DNA from: an uncultured Gammaproteobacteria bacterium
Lineage (GTDB): Bacteria; Pseudomonadota; Gammaproteobacteria; Eutrophobiales; Eutrophobiaceae
Length of the DNA: 64,000 bases
Assembly: GCA_958295485.1 (NCBI GenBank)
Contig: OY282354.1
Span: forward strand, 1,302,001 to 1,366,000
Direction: 5' to 3'
Of the stretch, positions 40,627 to 50,575 are shown in pieces. Made by a program: the position numbers and the translations under genes. Under the pieces are notes generated by a model, which was given only the letters and a program-made list of their open reading frames with translations, was not told the DNA's origin and made no database searches. The stretch's first letter is position 1. Each line of letters begins with the position of its first letter.

Positions 40627-43600
40627 ATGGCAATTTCGAGAAGCAATCACGGCGTGGCGGTGATGGGCGCTGAAAACCAATCATCAGGGGGAGACGAACC
40701 CGCCAAAGTCAACTATGATCAGATTGCCGACTACCTCACCGACGGCTATGCGGAGTGGGCTGGCGGCTCCCGTTACGCCTTCGACACGGCGCCCGGCGGT
40801 ACGCTGACTGCCGACATTACCGGTCTGACCGCCACAGGTCAGCAGCTTGCCCGTTGGGCGCTGGAGACCTGGACTAACGTCAGCGGCATCAACTTCCGGT
40901 TCGTCGAGAGTGACGCCGACATCACCTTCGATGATGAGGAAGACGGCGGCTATTCAACCTCAAATTCGTCGGGCAACCAGATCATTTCCTCATTCGTCAA
41001 TGTCTCGAAGAACTGGCTCGATGACCTCGGCTCAACGATTGACAGTTACAGCTTCTCCACCTACATCCACGAGATCGGTCACGCGCTCGGCTTGGGCCAC
41101 GCGGGGCCTTACAACGGAGCTGGCGACTACGGCGCCGACAACATATTCCCGGGCGACTCCGTGCAAGCGACGGTCATGTCCTACTTTGACCAGACTGATA
41201 ACACCTATATCGATGCGAGCTGGGCTTTGCCCGTCACCCCGATGATCGCGGACATCATCGCGATCCAGAATCTCTATGGCGTGCCTACTGACATCAATGC
41301 CGGCGATACCGTCTATGGTTACCAGTCCAACCTGGACGGTTATTTGGGCCAGATCTTTGCGCTGTGGACCGGTGAGGGTAATGACCCTGAGATCTACCGC
41401 GGCGAAGCTGTTACGCTGACTCTCTACGACACGGGCGGCCGCGACACGCTGGACCTGCGCACGGATACCTTCGACCAGCGGGTTGACTTGCGTCCGGAAG
41501 GCATCTCTGACGTGTACGGACTGGTCGGCAACCTGCTGATTGCGCGTGATACCTGGATTGAGGATTTCATTGCCGGGTCTGGCAACGACAAGGTGATTGG
41601 CAATGCGGCTGCGAATCGTCTGGTGGGGGGCGCGGGCAATGATGAGTTGTGGAGTAGTGGCGGTGACGATGTGCTGGAAGGGGGAGGCGATAACGATGTG
41701 CTGGAGGGTGGTCTTGGCGCGGACCGGCTGCTTGGCGGCGCGGGCATGGACACGGTGTCCTATAGCGGGTCGGACGCAGCGGTGACGGTGGACCTCGAGG
41801 CGGGCACGGGAAAGCGAAGCCATGCCGAGGGTGATGTGATTGTGGACGTTGAGAACGTGCTGGGGTCTGGTTACGGGGACATGTTGGGGGGTGATGGTGG
41901 CGCCAACCGGTTGTCTGGCAGTGGCGGTGGCGACGTGTTGGAGGGGCGCGCCGGCGCGGACCAGCTGGACGGCGGCGCGGGCATGGACACGGTGTCCTAT
42001 AGTGGGTCGGACGAAGCGGTGACGGTGGACCTCGAGGCGGGCACGGGAAAGCGAGGCCATGCCGAGGGTGATGTGATTGTGGATGTTGAGAACGTGCTGG
42101 GGTCTGGTTACGCGGACATGCTGGGGGGTGATAGCGGCGGCAACCGGCTGTCCGGCGCTGGCGGCAATGACAATCTCTCGGGCAGGGGTGGCGACGACGT
42201 GTTGGAGGGGGGCGCCGGCGCAGACCAGCTGGACGGCGGCGCGGGCCTGGACATGGTGTCCTATAGTGGGTCGGACGAAGCGGTGACGGTGGATCTCAGG
42301 GAAGGCATGGGAGAGGGCGGCCATGCCGAGGGTGATGTGATTATTGATGTTGAGAACGTGTTGGGGTCTGGTTACAGGGATGTGCTGGGGGGTGACGACG
42401 GCGCCAACCGGCTGTCTGGCGCGGGCGGCAATGACAGACTCTTGGGCAGGGGTGGCAACGACGCGTTGGAGGGAGGCGCCGGCGCGGACCGGATGGACGG
42501 CGGCGGGGGCATGGACACGGTGTCTTATAGTGGGTCAGACGCAGCGGTGACGGTAGACCTCGAGGCGGGCACGGGAAAGAGAGGCCATGCCGAGGGTGAT
42601 GTGATTACCGATATTGAGAACGTGCTGGGGTCTGGTTACGGGGATACGCTGAGGGGTGACGACGGCGACAACCGGCTGGACGGCGGCGCGGGCGACGACG
42701 TACTGGCGGGGGGCGCGGGCGCGGACCGGCTGGACGGCGGCGCGGGTATGGACACAGTGTCCTATAGCGCATCGGATGAAGCGGTGACGGTAGACCTCGA
42801 GGCGGGTACAGGAAAGGGAGGCCACGCCGAGGGCGATGTGATTGTGGACGTTGAGAACGTGGTCGGGTCCGATTACGGGGACGTGCTGGAGGGTAACGAC
42901 GGCGGCAATCAGCTGTCCGGTGGTGGTGGCGATGACCGGCTTTCGGGCAGGGGTGGCGACGACTTGTTGGAAGGGGGCGCGGGCGCGGACCGGCTGGAGG
43001 GTGGTCTTGGCGTGGACACGGTGTCCTATAGTGGGTCAGACGAAGCGGTGACGGTAGACCTCAAGGCGGGCGCGGGAGAGGGTGGTCATGCTGAGGGCGA
43101 TATGATTGCTGGCGTTGAGAACGTGCTGGGGTCTGGTTACGGGGATACGCTGAGGGGTGACGACGGCGGCAACCGGCTGGACGGCGGTGATGGTAATGAC
43201 ATGTTGGACGGGGGCGCTGGCGCGGACCGATTGTATGGTGGCGCGGGCGTAGACACGGTGTCCTATAGTGGGTCGGACGGGGCGGTGACGGTGGATCTCG
43301 AGGCGGGCACGGGAAAGGGCGGCCATGCCGAGGGCGATGTGATTGTGGATGTTGAGAACGTGGTCGGGTCCGATTACGGGGACCTGTTGAGGGGTGGCGT
43401 CGGCGCTAATCGGCTGGACGGTGGCGCGGGCGTAGACACGGTGTCCTATAGTGGGTCGGACGTAGCGGTGACAGTGAACCTCGAGACGGGCACGGGCAAG
43501 AGAGGCCATGCGGAAGGCGATGTGATTGTTCAGGTTGAGAACGTGGTCGGATCCGGGTACGGGGACGTGCTGACAGGCGACGACGGCGGCAACCGGTTGT

Positions 43601-46287
43601 ATGGTAGTGACGGTAACGACTTGCTGGAGGGGGGCGCCGGCGCAGACCGGCTGGATGGTGGTCTTGGCGTGGACACGGTGTCCTATAGCGGGTCGGACGA
43701 AGCGGTGACAGTGAACCTCGAGGCGGGCACGGGAAAGGGCGGTCATGCCGAGGGTGATGTGATTGTTGACGTTGAGAACGTGACAGGGTCTGGTTACAGG
43801 GACGTGCTGATGGGTGACAATAGCGCCAACCGGCTGTCCGGTGGTGGCGGCAATGATCGGCTTTCGGGCAGGGGCGGTAACGACGTGCTGGAGGGGGGCG
43901 CGGGCGCGGACCGGCTGGATGGCGGTCTTGGCGTGGACACGGTGTCCTATAGCGGGTCGGACGAGGCGGTGACGGTGGACCTCGAGGCGGGCGCGGTAGA
44001 GGGTGGTGATGCCGAAGGTGACGTGATTGTTGACGTTGAGAACGTGCTGGGGTCTGGTTACGGGGACGTACTGAGGGGTGACAACGGCGCCAACCGGCTG
44101 TCCGGTGGCGGCGGCAATGATCGGCTTTCGGGCAGGGGTGGTAACGACGTGCTGGCGGGGGGCGCGGGCGGCGACCGGCTGCTTGGCGGCGCGGGCCTGG
44201 ACACGGTGTCCTACAGTGGGTCGGACGAAGCGGTGACAGTGGACCTTGAGGCGGGCACGGGAAAGAGAGGCCATGCCGAAGGTGACGTGATTGTGGATGT
44301 TGAGAACGTGCTGGGGTCTGGTTATGGGGACGTGCTGAGGGGTGACAACGGCGCCAACCGACTATCCGGTGGAGGTGGCAATGACCGGCTTTCGGGCCGG
44401 GGTGGCGACGACGTACTGGTGGGGGGCGTTGGCGCGGACCGACTGCTTGGCGGCGCGGGCGCGGACTGGGCGTCCTATAGTGAGTCAGACGAAGCGGTGA
44501 CAGTGGACCTCGAGGCGGGCACGGGAAAGGGAGGCCATGCGGAGGGTGACGTAATTGTGGATGTTGAGAACGTGCTGGGGTCTGGATATGAGGATGTGTT
44601 GGAAGGTAACGACGGCGGCAACCGGCTGTCCGGTGGTGGCGGCAATGACCGGCTGTCGGGCCGGGGCGGTGACGACGTATTGGCGGGGGGCGCGGGCGAA
44701 GACCAACTGTTCGGTGGTGTTGGTAAAGACGAGCTCCGGGGTGAGGATGGTGACGACGTGCTGGAGGGGGGCGCGGGCGCGGACCAGCTGGACGGCGGCG
44801 CGGGCGCGGACTGGGTGTCCTATAGTGGGTCGGACGAAGCGGTGACGGTGGATCTCGAGGCGGGCACAGGAAAGAGAGGCCATGCGGAGGGCGATGTAAT
44901 TACCGATATTGAGAACGTAATCGGGTCTGAGCACGAGGATGTGTTGGAAGGTGACGGCAGCGCCAACCGGCTGTCCGGTGGTGACGGCGATGACCGGCTT
45001 TCGGGCAGGAGCGGTAACGACGTGCTGGCGGGGGGCGCGGGCGCGGATCAGCTGAACGGCGGCGCGGGCATGGACACAGTGTCCTATAGTGGGTCGGACG
45101 AGGCGGTGACGGTGTACCTGTTCGCGGACGCGGGAGAGGGTGGTCATGCCGAGGGCGATGTGATTACCGATATTGAGAACGTAATCGGGTCTGAGTACGA
45201 TGATTTTCTGGAAGGTGATGGTAGCGTCAATCGGCTGGACGGTGGTGACGGTGATGACGTTCTCTGGGGTTATGGCGGCGATGACTCTCTCTCGGGTGGT
45301 GATGGCAATGACAGCCTCAATGGTGGTGCTGGCGCGGACCGGCTGGATGGTGGCGCGGGCGTGGACATGGTGGACTATCAGCATTCGGACGGGGCGGTGA
45401 CAGTGGATCTCGGGGAGGGCACGGTAGAGGGAGGCCATGCGGAGGGCGATGTGATTACCGATTTTGAGAACGTATTCGGGTCTGAGTACGATGATCTTCT
45501 GACAGGTGACGACGGCGCCAATCGGCTGGACGGTCTTGCTGGCGATGACGAACTTCGGGGTGGTGCCGGTGATGACAGGCTCTGGGGTGATGACGGCAAT
45601 GACGAGCTCTGGGGTGATGACGGCGACGACCGGCTGAGCGGTCTTGCTGGCGATGACGAACTTCGGGGTGGCACTGGTGATGACTCTCTCTTTGGTGGTG
45701 ACGGTGATGACTCTCTCTGGGGTGACGCCGGCGATGACTCTCTCTTTGGTGGTGACGGTGATGACTCTCTCTGGGGTGGCGCCGGTAATGACGAGCTCTT
45801 GGGTGGCGCCGGTAATGACGTGCTTTGGGGTGATGACGGCGATGACTCTCTCTGGGGTGACGCCGGCAATGACAATCTCTGGGGTAATGGCGGTGATGAC
45901 TATCTCCAGGGTGATGCCGGCGATGACGAACTTCGGGGTGGCGCCGATGATGACGATCTCTTGGGTAATGACGGTGATGACGCTCTCTGGGGTGATGATG
46001 GCGATGACTGGCTTTTTGGTGGTAGTGGCAACGACGTGATGGAGGGTGGCACCGGTGACGATAGATTCAGCTTCGATTCTGGACATGGCGACGATATCAT
46101 TGCCGACTTTACCGATGGTGATGACGTGATCAACCTCATCAGCTTCGGTCTGTCAGGCTTTGATGAACTCGTCGTATCGTCCGACTCGGACGGTGTTACG
46201 ATCGACCTGATGGCCAATGGCGGAGGAACGATCCGGCTTGAGGGTTTCGATATCGCCGACCTGGACGCGGGAGACTTCCTGTTCTGA
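40627..46287 (+). CDS. Giant serralysin-type (M10B) metalloprotease with RTX repeats, 1886 residues
   Basis: The N-terminal 230 residues form a zinc protease: [11 protein letters not shown] (148-158), with a Met-turn at VMSYF (M184), of the serralysin/metzincin class. From about residue 373 there are 15 near-identical units of about 86 residues, each with [19 protein letters not shown], a [18 protein letters not shown] block and GGxGxDxL nonapeptides. A block of pure RTX calcium-binding nonapeptides follows ([10 protein letters not shown] type), and the C-terminus ends in DLDAGDFLF, typical of type I secretion substrates. No signal peptide is present, and no T1SS genes lie in the window. The Shine-Dalgarno AAGGGGAAAGAG is strong. 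It is flanked by IS1380-type remnants. Expected role: secreted calcium-dependent protease or surface layer/adhesin. Confidence 0.9.
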   Translation: MAISRSNHGVAVMGAENQSSGGDEPAKVNYDQIADYLTDGYAEWAGGSRYAFDTAPGGTLTADITGLTATGQQLARWALETWTNVSGINFRFVESDADITFDDEEDGGYSTSNSSGNQIISSFVNVSKNWLDDLGSTIDSYSFSTYIHEIGHALGLGHAGPYNGAGDYGADNIFPGDSVQATVMSYFDQTDNTYIDASWALPVTPMIADIIAIQNLYGVPTDINAGDTVYGYQSNLDGYLGQIFALWTGEGNDPEIYRGEAVTLTLYDTGGRDTLDLRTDTFDQRVDLRPEGISDVYGLVGNLLIARDTWIEDFIAGSGNDKVIGNAAANRLVGGAGNDELWSSGGDDVLEGGGDNDVLEGGLGADRLLGGAGMDTVSYSGSDAAVTVDLEAGTGKRSHAEGDVIVDVENVLGSGYGDMLGGDGGANRLSGSGGGDVLEGRAGADQLDGGAGMDTVSYSGSDEAVTVDLEAGTGKRGHAEGDVIVDVENVLGSGYADMLGGDSGGNRLSGAGGNDNLSGRGGDDVLEGGAGADQLDGGAGLDMVSYSGSDEAVTVDLREGMGEGGHAEGDVIIDVENVLGSGYRDVLGGDDGANRLSGAGGNDRLLGRGGNDALEGGAGADRMDGGGGMDTVSYSGSDAAVTVDLEAGTGKRGHAEGDVITDIENVLGSGYGDTLRGDDGDNRLDGGAGDDVLAGGAGADRLDGGAGMDTVSYSASDEAVTVDLEAGTGKGGHAEGDVIVDVENVVGSDYGDVLEGNDGGNQLSGGGGDDRLSGRGGDDLLEGGAGADRLEGGLGVDTVSYSGSDEAVTVDLKAGAGEGGHAEGDMIAGVENVLGSGYGDTLRGDDGGNRLDGGDGNDMLDGGAGADRLYGGAGVDTVSYSGSDGAVTVDLEAGTGKGGHAEGDVIVDVENVVGSDYGDLLRGGVGANRLDGGAGVDTVSYSGSDVAVTVNLETGTGKRGHAEGDVIVQVENVVGSGYGDVLTGDDGGNRLYGSDGNDLLEGGAGADRLDGGLGVDTVSYSGSDEAVTVNLEAGTGKGGHAEGDVIVDVENVTGSGYRDVLMGDNSANRLSGGGGNDRLSGRGGNDVLEGGAGADRLDGGLGVDTVSYSGSDEAVTVDLEAGAVEGGDAEGDVIVDVENVLGSGYGDVLRGDNGANRLSGGGGNDRLSGRGGNDVLAGGAGGDRLLGGAGLDTVSYSGSDEAVTVDLEAGTGKRGHAEGDVIVDVENVLGSGYGDVLRGDNGANRLSGGGGNDRLSGRGGDDVLVGGVGADRLLGGAGADWASYSESDEAVTVDLEAGTGKGGHAEGDVIVDVENVLGSGYEDVLEGNDGGNRLSGGGGNDRLSGRGGDDVLAGGAGEDQLFGGVGKDELRGEDGDDVLEGGAGADQLDGGAGADWVSYSGSDEAVTVDLEAGTGKRGHAEGDVITDIENVIGSEHEDVLEGDGSANRLSGGDGDDRLSGRSGNDVLAGGAGADQLNGGAGMDTVSYSGSDEAVTVYLFADAGEGGHAEGDVITDIENVIGSEYDDFLEGDGSVNRLDGGDGDDVLWGYGGDDSLSGGDGNDSLNGGAGADRLDGGAGVDMVDYQHSDGAVTVDLGEGTVEGGHAEGDVITDFENVFGSEYDDLLTGDDGANRLDGLAGDDELRGGAGDDRLWGDDGNDELWGDDGDDRLSGLAGDDELRGGTGDDSLFGGDGDDSLWGDAGDDSLFGGDGDDSLWGGAGNDELLGGAGNDVLWGDDGDDSLWGDAGNDNLWGNGGDDYLQGDAGDDELRGGADDDDLLGNDGDDALWGDDGDDWLFGGSGNDVMEGGTGDDRFSFDSGHGDDIIADFTDGDDVINLISFGLSGFDELVVSSDSDGVTIDLMANGGGTIRLEGFDIADLDAGDFLF
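41743..45530 (+). repeat. Fifteen tandem ~258-bp repeats within the RTX gene
   Basis: Counting [12 protein letters not shown] starts in the translation gives 15 units. The mean spacing from unit 1 to unit 15 is about 258 bases, but spacing varies because the number of nonapeptides between core blocks differs. DNA identity is high, with stretches such as GACGTTGAGAACGTGCTGGG recurring. Units 13-15 diverge most ([17 protein letters not shown] in unit 15). The pattern fits recent unequal crossing-over and is a risk point for assembly collapse. Confidence 0.9.
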
Positions 46288-46509
46288 CCCGTTGTCAGGC
46301 GGTAAGCGCCCGTCGCAATGGCTATCGCTCCACCTCTATTTTGTTCAACATATTATGACGAGGGCAGGACAGCAATGAGTAAAGCAGTATTTGTACCAGC
46401 CAAAATCAGCCAAAATTCGGGGATTGTGTGTTAGACTTGGAATAAGGGTCGGAAGGCGGGCCCGTTCGCCGGGATCTGGGGCATGGATGCGCCGCTGGGT
46501 CCGGGCGCT
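46288..46509. other. Spacer between RTX gene and IS1380-type copy B
   Basis: This stretch has no convincing gene. An ATG with a GGGCAGGACAGCA lead opens only 19 codons (MSKAVFVPAKISQNSGIVC). The rest is GC-rich, with GGCGGGCCCGTTCGCCGGG near its end, and may be remnant mobile DNA. No clear terminator for the RTX gene is visible. Confidence 0.5.
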
Positions 46510-46929
46510 TAGCCCGGATATTGCACGAAAGGAGTAGGCAGAACCCTTGTAAACCCTTATAATTCAGTTTGTTAGAAACGAATTAAGGGGGGGCTGCCCA
46601 TGACGGGTTGTACCCAAACCACGCGGTCTTTTCCACCGGTAAAACGGCGTCAGGTGGAAGTCAATTTTCAAGGGGGTGATGTCACCTCCAATGGAGGCGT
46701 ACTGTTACGCCAAGCGGACCGTTACCTGGGATTGAGTGTGGCGGTGGCCGGGCATTGGCCGACCCGCGGCGCCCAAGCTGACACAATCAAGGTCGAAATA
46801 CCGGAATCCGGCGCTGAATCACACCTGCTATCCCGGTGAAGATGGTCACCAGCCAAGGCAATCCTGTTATCATCCACTTGACCCGGTAAAATGGCGCCAA
46901 AATAGATCACCCATGCAATATCCGGGCTA
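46510..46929 (+). mobile_element. Internally deleted IS1380-type element with both inverted repeats (copy B)
   Basis: The element is bounded by TAGCCCGGATATTGCA (46510-46525) and its exact reverse complement TGCAATATCCGGGCTA (46914-46929). Only about 420 bases lie between the outer ends, against well over 1.5 kb for an intact IS1380-type element. The ATG at 46600 opens the transposase N-terminus (MTGCTQTTRSFPPVKRRQVEVNFQGG...), in frame for about 55 residues. It is then shifted (VAGHWPTRGAQ) and joined to unrelated sequence before a stop at 46839. With both ends intact it could still be mobilised in trans. No obvious target duplication flanks it. Confidence 0.75.
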
Positions 46930-46949
46930 CGCTGATGCTCTTTGCGCGC

Positions 46950-47198
46950 TCACGATGCTTTTTGCAGTTCATCACGAATAATTTTCCGTAATGTGACTTC
47001 TAACGGCCCATCGTGCTTCTTGATATGTTCCCGCAACGCCTCGTTTATAAGAGTTTGATAATTACCCCCTCCTGCATTATTAACTAATGTTTTGAAGTGA
47101 TTAACAATATCTGCATCCAACCGAATAGTAATTCGCGCCTTATTCGGATCTTGAGGGATGACTGAGCCCCGTTTTGCATGACTGAAATCTTTACTCAT
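46950..47198 (-). CDS. BrnA-like ribbon-helix-helix antitoxin, no partner found
   Basis: The 82 residues contain an RHH-type core NKARITIRLDADIVNHFKTLV...YQTLINEALREHI, like BrnA antitoxins, which bind DNA and neutralise the BrnT RNase. brnT would be expected directly upstream on the same strand. The 150 bases before the start encode no toxin-like protein, so the gene is an orphan. It sits 20 bases from the right end of the IS1380-type element, which may have removed a partner. A regulator not tied to a toxin is also possible. Confidence 0.7.
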   Translation of the reverse strand: MSKDFSHAKRGSVIPQDPNKARITIRLDADIVNHFKTLVNNAGGGNYQTLINEALREHIKKHDGPLEVTLRKIIRDELQKAS

Positions 47199-47348
47199 AG
47201 CTCAACCCTTTGCAGTATTGTTTTATCTCTTTAATCTTGGATTATATGCACAAATTATGTACAAATCTATCCTCCATAATACACTCTTGTTTATCTTTGC
47301 CGCTTCCAAAGGTAATGTCTATATTGTCAACTATGAGGACTATAATTG

Positions 47349-47642
47349 ATGAGTATGCACAATCCTCCGCATCCGGGTGAATTCATAAGAGAAACTTATA
47401 TTGAACCTTTTGGTCTCAGTATCAGACGGGTAGCGTCTAATTTGGAAGTTTCACCATCGACGTTGAACCGCTTGCTGAATGGCGATAGTAATATCTCTCC
47501 CGCAATGGCGCTGCGTTTGGCAAAAGCCTTGGGTCGCTCTCCCGAGAGTTGGTTGGCATTACAAGATCAGTATGATTTATGGCAGGCAAAGAAAGCGGTA
47601 AATCTCAACAAGGTGAAGCCGCTCGACCTGTCTGCGGCCTGA
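47349..47642 (+). CDS. HigA-family antitoxin-like XRE regulator, no partner found
   Basis: The 97 residues start MSMHNPPHPGEFIRETYIEPFGLSI, the hallmark of HigA/VapI antitoxins, then an HTH (RRVASNLEVSPSTLNRLLNGDSNISPAMALRLAKALG) and the SPESWLALQDQYDLWQA tail. The ATG 11 bases after GAGG is chosen over a TTG one codon earlier. higB usually precedes higA. Here the upstream 150 bases have no toxin gene and the divergent neighbour is the BrnA-like gene, so both antitoxins look orphaned. It may act only as a repressor. Confidence 0.8.
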   Translation: MSMHNPPHPGEFIRETYIEPFGLSIRRVASNLEVSPSTLNRLLNGDSNISPAMALRLAKALGRSPESWLALQDQYDLWQAKKAVNLNKVKPLDLSAA

Positions 47643-47696
47643 TGCCTGTATCAATCAATTTCCAGCCATAAATCCGGGACGTAATCAAGCATGTAA

Positions 47697-47732
47697 GGAC
47701 ACCCATACATTGGAAAAATTATGGGTGTCCTC
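47697..47732. terminator. Perfect 12-bp hairpin between higA-like gene and pssA
   Basis: AGGACACCCATA (47697-47708) and TATGGGTGTCCT (47721-47732) pair perfectly around a 12-base loop. There is no T-run on either side, so it is not a textbook intrinsic terminator, though it lies where one would separate the accessory island from pssA. About 20 bases later CTATAAT could be the -10 box of a pssA promoter; no good -35 box is seen. The assignment is tentative. Confidence 0.4.
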
Positions 47733-47827
47733 AATCAGGTTAAATCTACTATAATGTCCCCCGACTTTTACCCATAATCGGGTATTCTTCTGTTTTCCTG
47801 GAATAATTCGGAAGATCGAGATTGAAT

Positions 47828-48562
47828 ATGATGAAGCGTCGCCGGGGAATTTATCTGCTGCCCAACCTGCTTACTACGTCAGCGTTGTTTGCGGGGTTTT
47901 ATGCCATTGTTTCCGCCATTAACGCGCGTTATGAATTCGCCGCCATCGCGGTTTTTGTGGCAATGATTCTCGATGGCATGGATGGTCGTATCGCCAGGAT
48001 GACGAAAACCGAGAGTGATTTTGGGGTTCAGTACGATAGTTTGTCGGACATGGTGTCGTTCGGATTAGCCCCTGCCTTGGTGGTTTATCAGTGGTCATTG
48101 TTCGGGTTTGGCAAGTTGGGCTGGCTGGCTGCTTTCATTTATGCTTCGGCGACGGCGTTGAGGCTGGCCCGTTTCAATACCCAGGCCGGCAGCGCGGATA
48201 AACATTATTTCCAGGGATTACCCTGCCCGGCGGCGGCGGCGCTTATCGCCGGCCTGGTCTGGTTCGTCACTGCCGGGGAGTTGTTTGACGGCACTGACAT
48301 GATCGTCTTTTCATTTCCCTTGACGATTATCGCCGGTGTATTGATGGTCAGCAACATCCGCTATCACAGTTTCAAGCAACTTGATTTACACGGCAAGGTG
48401 TCGTTTTTCAATGTATTGGGCATCGTCCTGATTATTGTGTTGATTGCCGTCCGGCCATCACTGGTTCTGTTTTTGCTGGCCCTGGCCTACGCGGTTTCCG
48501 GCCCCCTGTTCACACTGGTTTTGCTCCGGCGCCACAGGAGCAAAAGAGTCAGCGCTGATTGA
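47828..48562 (+). CDS. pssA: CDP-diacylglycerol-serine O-phosphatidyltransferase
   Basis: PssA makes phosphatidylserine, the precursor of phosphatidylethanolamine, in the inner membrane. It has 244 residues from the first of two adjacent ATGs, preceded by GGAAG. The CDP-alcohol phosphotransferase motif is complete: DGRIAR-x8-G-x3-D-x3-D in DGRIARMTKTESDFGVQYDS and the following LSD. About eight membrane segments follow. It is the integral-membrane (Bacillus-like) type, not the soluble E. coli type. In related genomes it lies between ilvC and leuA, which here are separated by the RTX/IS insertion. Confidence 0.94.
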   Translation: MMKRRRGIYLLPNLLTTSALFAGFYAIVSAINARYEFAAIAVFVAMILDGMDGRIARMTKTESDFGVQYDSLSDMVSFGLAPALVVYQWSLFGFGKLGWLAAFIYASATALRLARFNTQAGSADKHYFQGLPCPAAAALIAGLVWFVTAGELFDGTDMIVFSFPLTIIAGVLMVSNIRYHSFKQLDLHGKVSFFNVLGIVLIIVLIAVRPSLVLFLLALAYAVSGPLFTLVLLRRHRSKRVSAD

Positions 48563-48955
48563 GATAACGGGGTTTGTCGGGGGAGTTTTATAAAACAGGC
48601 GGTTGTCTTGAGCCATGCGCTGATTTTGACCACGCTTTCAGCCACGCCCGATTTTTCTTGCAATTCCTGTTGTAACGGGTATAGTTCCGGCATGAACTTG
48701 AATTATCCATCAAATCCAGCCTCGATTCCGGGGTTAACCCGGGCTTTAGCCAGTCACCCGTCATTGGCAATTGTCTCCCTGCGCCTGCTGCCCTGTTAAG
48801 GGCGCATATATACACATCACACAATTCATCTTTTTTATTTTTGCAGCTTGAGCAATCCCCGGATGATTCCATCCCCGGGATTTTCAGGGGTTGAAAACCG
48901 CAAATGTGGTTTCCGGTTTTCTCACATTTTCAATCACTTATCGTGATTGAAAATG
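48563..48955. other. Intergenic region upstream of leuA with hairpins
   Basis: There is no convincing gene in this part of the 474-base pssA-leuA gap. The first 270 bases are nondescript, with an AT-rich patch near 48810-48845. Then GAAAACCG (48893) pairs with CGGTTTTC (48914), and ATTTTCAATCAC (48926-48937) pairs perfectly with GTGATTGAAAAT (48943-48954) over a 5-base loop. The double-hairpin repeat follows directly. No leucine-rich leader peptide was found, so classical attenuation of leuA is not supported. Confidence 0.5.
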
Positions 48956-49006
48956 ATGCTGCATCCCTGTAGCATGGGAAAACCCTGAATTAATCAGAGT
49001 TTCCCC
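48956..49006. repeat. Double-hairpin repeat element, copy upstream of leuA
   Basis: First stem ATGCTGCA-TCCC-TGTAGCAT (7 pairs plus one G-T). Second stem GGGAAAACCCTGA-ATTAA-TCAGAGTTTCCCC (13 positions, two mismatches that become G-U wobbles in RNA from the minus strand). It shares loops and layout with the copy at 15548-15596, but the stem bases differ in a paired way. It ends 29 bases before the leuA start codon. Confidence 0.6.
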
Positions 49007-49035
49007 AAGGTATATCTTGATTCAGGAGTGGCGCT

Positions 49036-50568
49036 ATGACAGACAAATTGATTATCTTCGATACGACGTTGCGCGATGGCGAGCAAAGCCCGGGCGCATC
49101 CATGACTCGCAGTGAAAAAATGCGGGTGGCCAAGGCGCTGGAGAAAATGAAGGTGGACGTGATCGAAGCGGGATTTCCCGTTGCCAGCCCCGGGGACTTC
49201 GAGGCGGTCAAATCCATCGCCGGGATTATTCAGGACAGCGTCGTTTGCGGCTTGGCGCGCACCGGCGCCCGGGATATAGACGCGGCTGCGGAGGCCCTGA
49301 AGCCGGCCAGGTCGGCCCGCATTCATACCTTCATCGCCACCTCGCCCATACACATGGAACGCAAGCTGAAGATGCAGCCGGATGACGTGATTGACGCGGC
49401 GGTACAGGCGGTGAAAAGGGCAAGAAGATACACTGCCGACGTGGAATTTTCACCGGAAGACGCCGGTCGTTCGGAGCTTGATTTTCTTTGCCGGATCATT
49501 GAGGTGGTGATAACCGCCGGCGCCACCACGATCAACATTCCCGATACGGTGGGATACAGCATCCCCGCGCAATTCGGGCAGACCATCAGGAATATCATGG
49601 AACGGGTTCCCAATTCGGACAAGGCGGTATTCTCGGTTCATTGTCATAACGACCTGGGTCTTGCCGTGGCTAATTCCCTCTCCGCCGTTGTGAATGGCGC
49701 CCGGCAGGTGGAATGCACGATAAACGGCCTGGGAGAACGCGCGGGAAACGCCGCCCTGGAGGAGATAGTGATGGCGGTTCATACACGCAAGGATTATTTC
49801 CAATGCGAGACCAACCTGGATACCACTGAAATCGTGAACTGCTCGAAGTTGGTATCGAACGTGACGGGCTTTCCGGTGCAGCCGAATAAAGCCGTGGTGG
49901 GCGCCAATGCCTTTGCCCACGAAGCGGGCATTCACCAGGATGGCGTCATCAAGAGTCGGGAAACCTATGAAATCATGCGCGCCGAGGACGTGGGCTGGTC
50001 AAACAATCGCCTGGTCCTGGGAAAACACTCGGGACGCAACGCCTTCCGCACCCGCTTGAAGGAAATCGGTTTCGAGTTTGACAGCGAAGTGGAGTTGAAC
50101 AACGCTTTCAAGAAATTCAAGGACCTGGCGGATAAGAAGCATGAGATTTACGACGAAGACCTGCAAACCATCGTCACGGATAACCTGCACGATAATGGGG
50201 AACAAATCAAACTTGTCTCATTAAAGGTGGTAACGGAGACAGGCGAGACGCCGATGGCCGAATTGATCCTGTCAATCGACGGCAGGGAAGAACCGAGCCG
50301 GTCCGAGGGTGATGGCCCAGTTGACGCTGTTTTCAAGGCCATAGAAGCCATAGTATCCAGCGGCTGTGAATTACAGTTATTTTCCGTCAACAATATCACC
50401 GGCGGGACTGACTCCCAGGGCGAGGTTACGGTGCGCGTTAATAAAAACGGGCACGTTGTAAACGGTCGTGGTTCGGATACGGACATCGTAACGGCTTCGG
50501 CCAAGGCTTATATTAACGCGATTAACCGCGTTCATTCGTTCGCTGAGAAAATTCATCCCCAGGTATGA
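49036..50568 (+). CDS. leuA: 2-Isopropylmalate synthase
   Basis: LeuA condenses acetyl-CoA with 2-oxoisovalerate, the first committed step of leucine synthesis. The 510 residues comprise the HMGL-like TIM barrel ([55 protein letters not shown]), linker domains and the C-terminal regulatory LeuA dimer domain that binds leucine (from about residue 390). It starts 7 bases after GGAG. A run of same-strand genes follows, the first only 7 bases downstream. Confidence 0.97.
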   Translation: MTDKLIIFDTTLRDGEQSPGASMTRSEKMRVAKALEKMKVDVIEAGFPVASPGDFEAVKSIAGIIQDSVVCGLARTGARDIDAAAEALKPARSARIHTFIATSPIHMERKLKMQPDDVIDAAVQAVKRARRYTADVEFSPEDAGRSELDFLCRIIEVVITAGATTINIPDTVGYSIPAQFGQTIRNIMERVPNSDKAVFSVHCHNDLGLAVANSLSAVVNGARQVECTINGLGERAGNAALEEIVMAVHTRKDYFQCETNLDTTEIVNCSKLVSNVTGFPVQPNKAVVGANAFAHEAGIHQDGVIKSRETYEIMRAEDVGWSNNRLVLGKHSGRNAFRTRLKEIGFEFDSEVELNNAFKKFKDLADKKHEIYDEDLQTIVTDNLHDNGEQIKLVSLKVVTETGETPMAELILSIDGREEPSRSEGDGPVDAVFKAIEAIVSSGCELQLFSVNNITGGTDSQGEVTVRVNKNGHVVNGRGSDTDIVTASAKAYINAINRVHSFAEKIHPQV

Positions 50569-50575
50569 CCCGGAT

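Noticed and set aside
41032..46086. Three long antisense open frames (about 430, 412 and 533 codons) opposite the RTX gene
   Set aside because: They mirror the tandem repeats: GC-rich, biased codons leave the complementary frame free of stops. The products are repetitive ([19 protein letters not shown] type) with no recognisable fold or start signals.
47199..47345. A degraded brnT or higB toxin in the antitoxin intergenic region
   Set aside because: Both strands were read in the frames that would precede each antitoxin. Only short peptides without BrnT or HigB motifs appear.
47341..47346. TATAAT as promoter of the higA-like gene
   Set aside because: It lies only 2 bases before the start codon and the nearest TTGTCA is 11 bases upstream, too close for a sigma-70 pair.
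48588..48872. 94-codon minus-strand frame upstream of leuA
   Set aside because: Its composition is unlike a protein of this genome, it has no motif, and it lies in an otherwise noncoding hairpin-rich gap.
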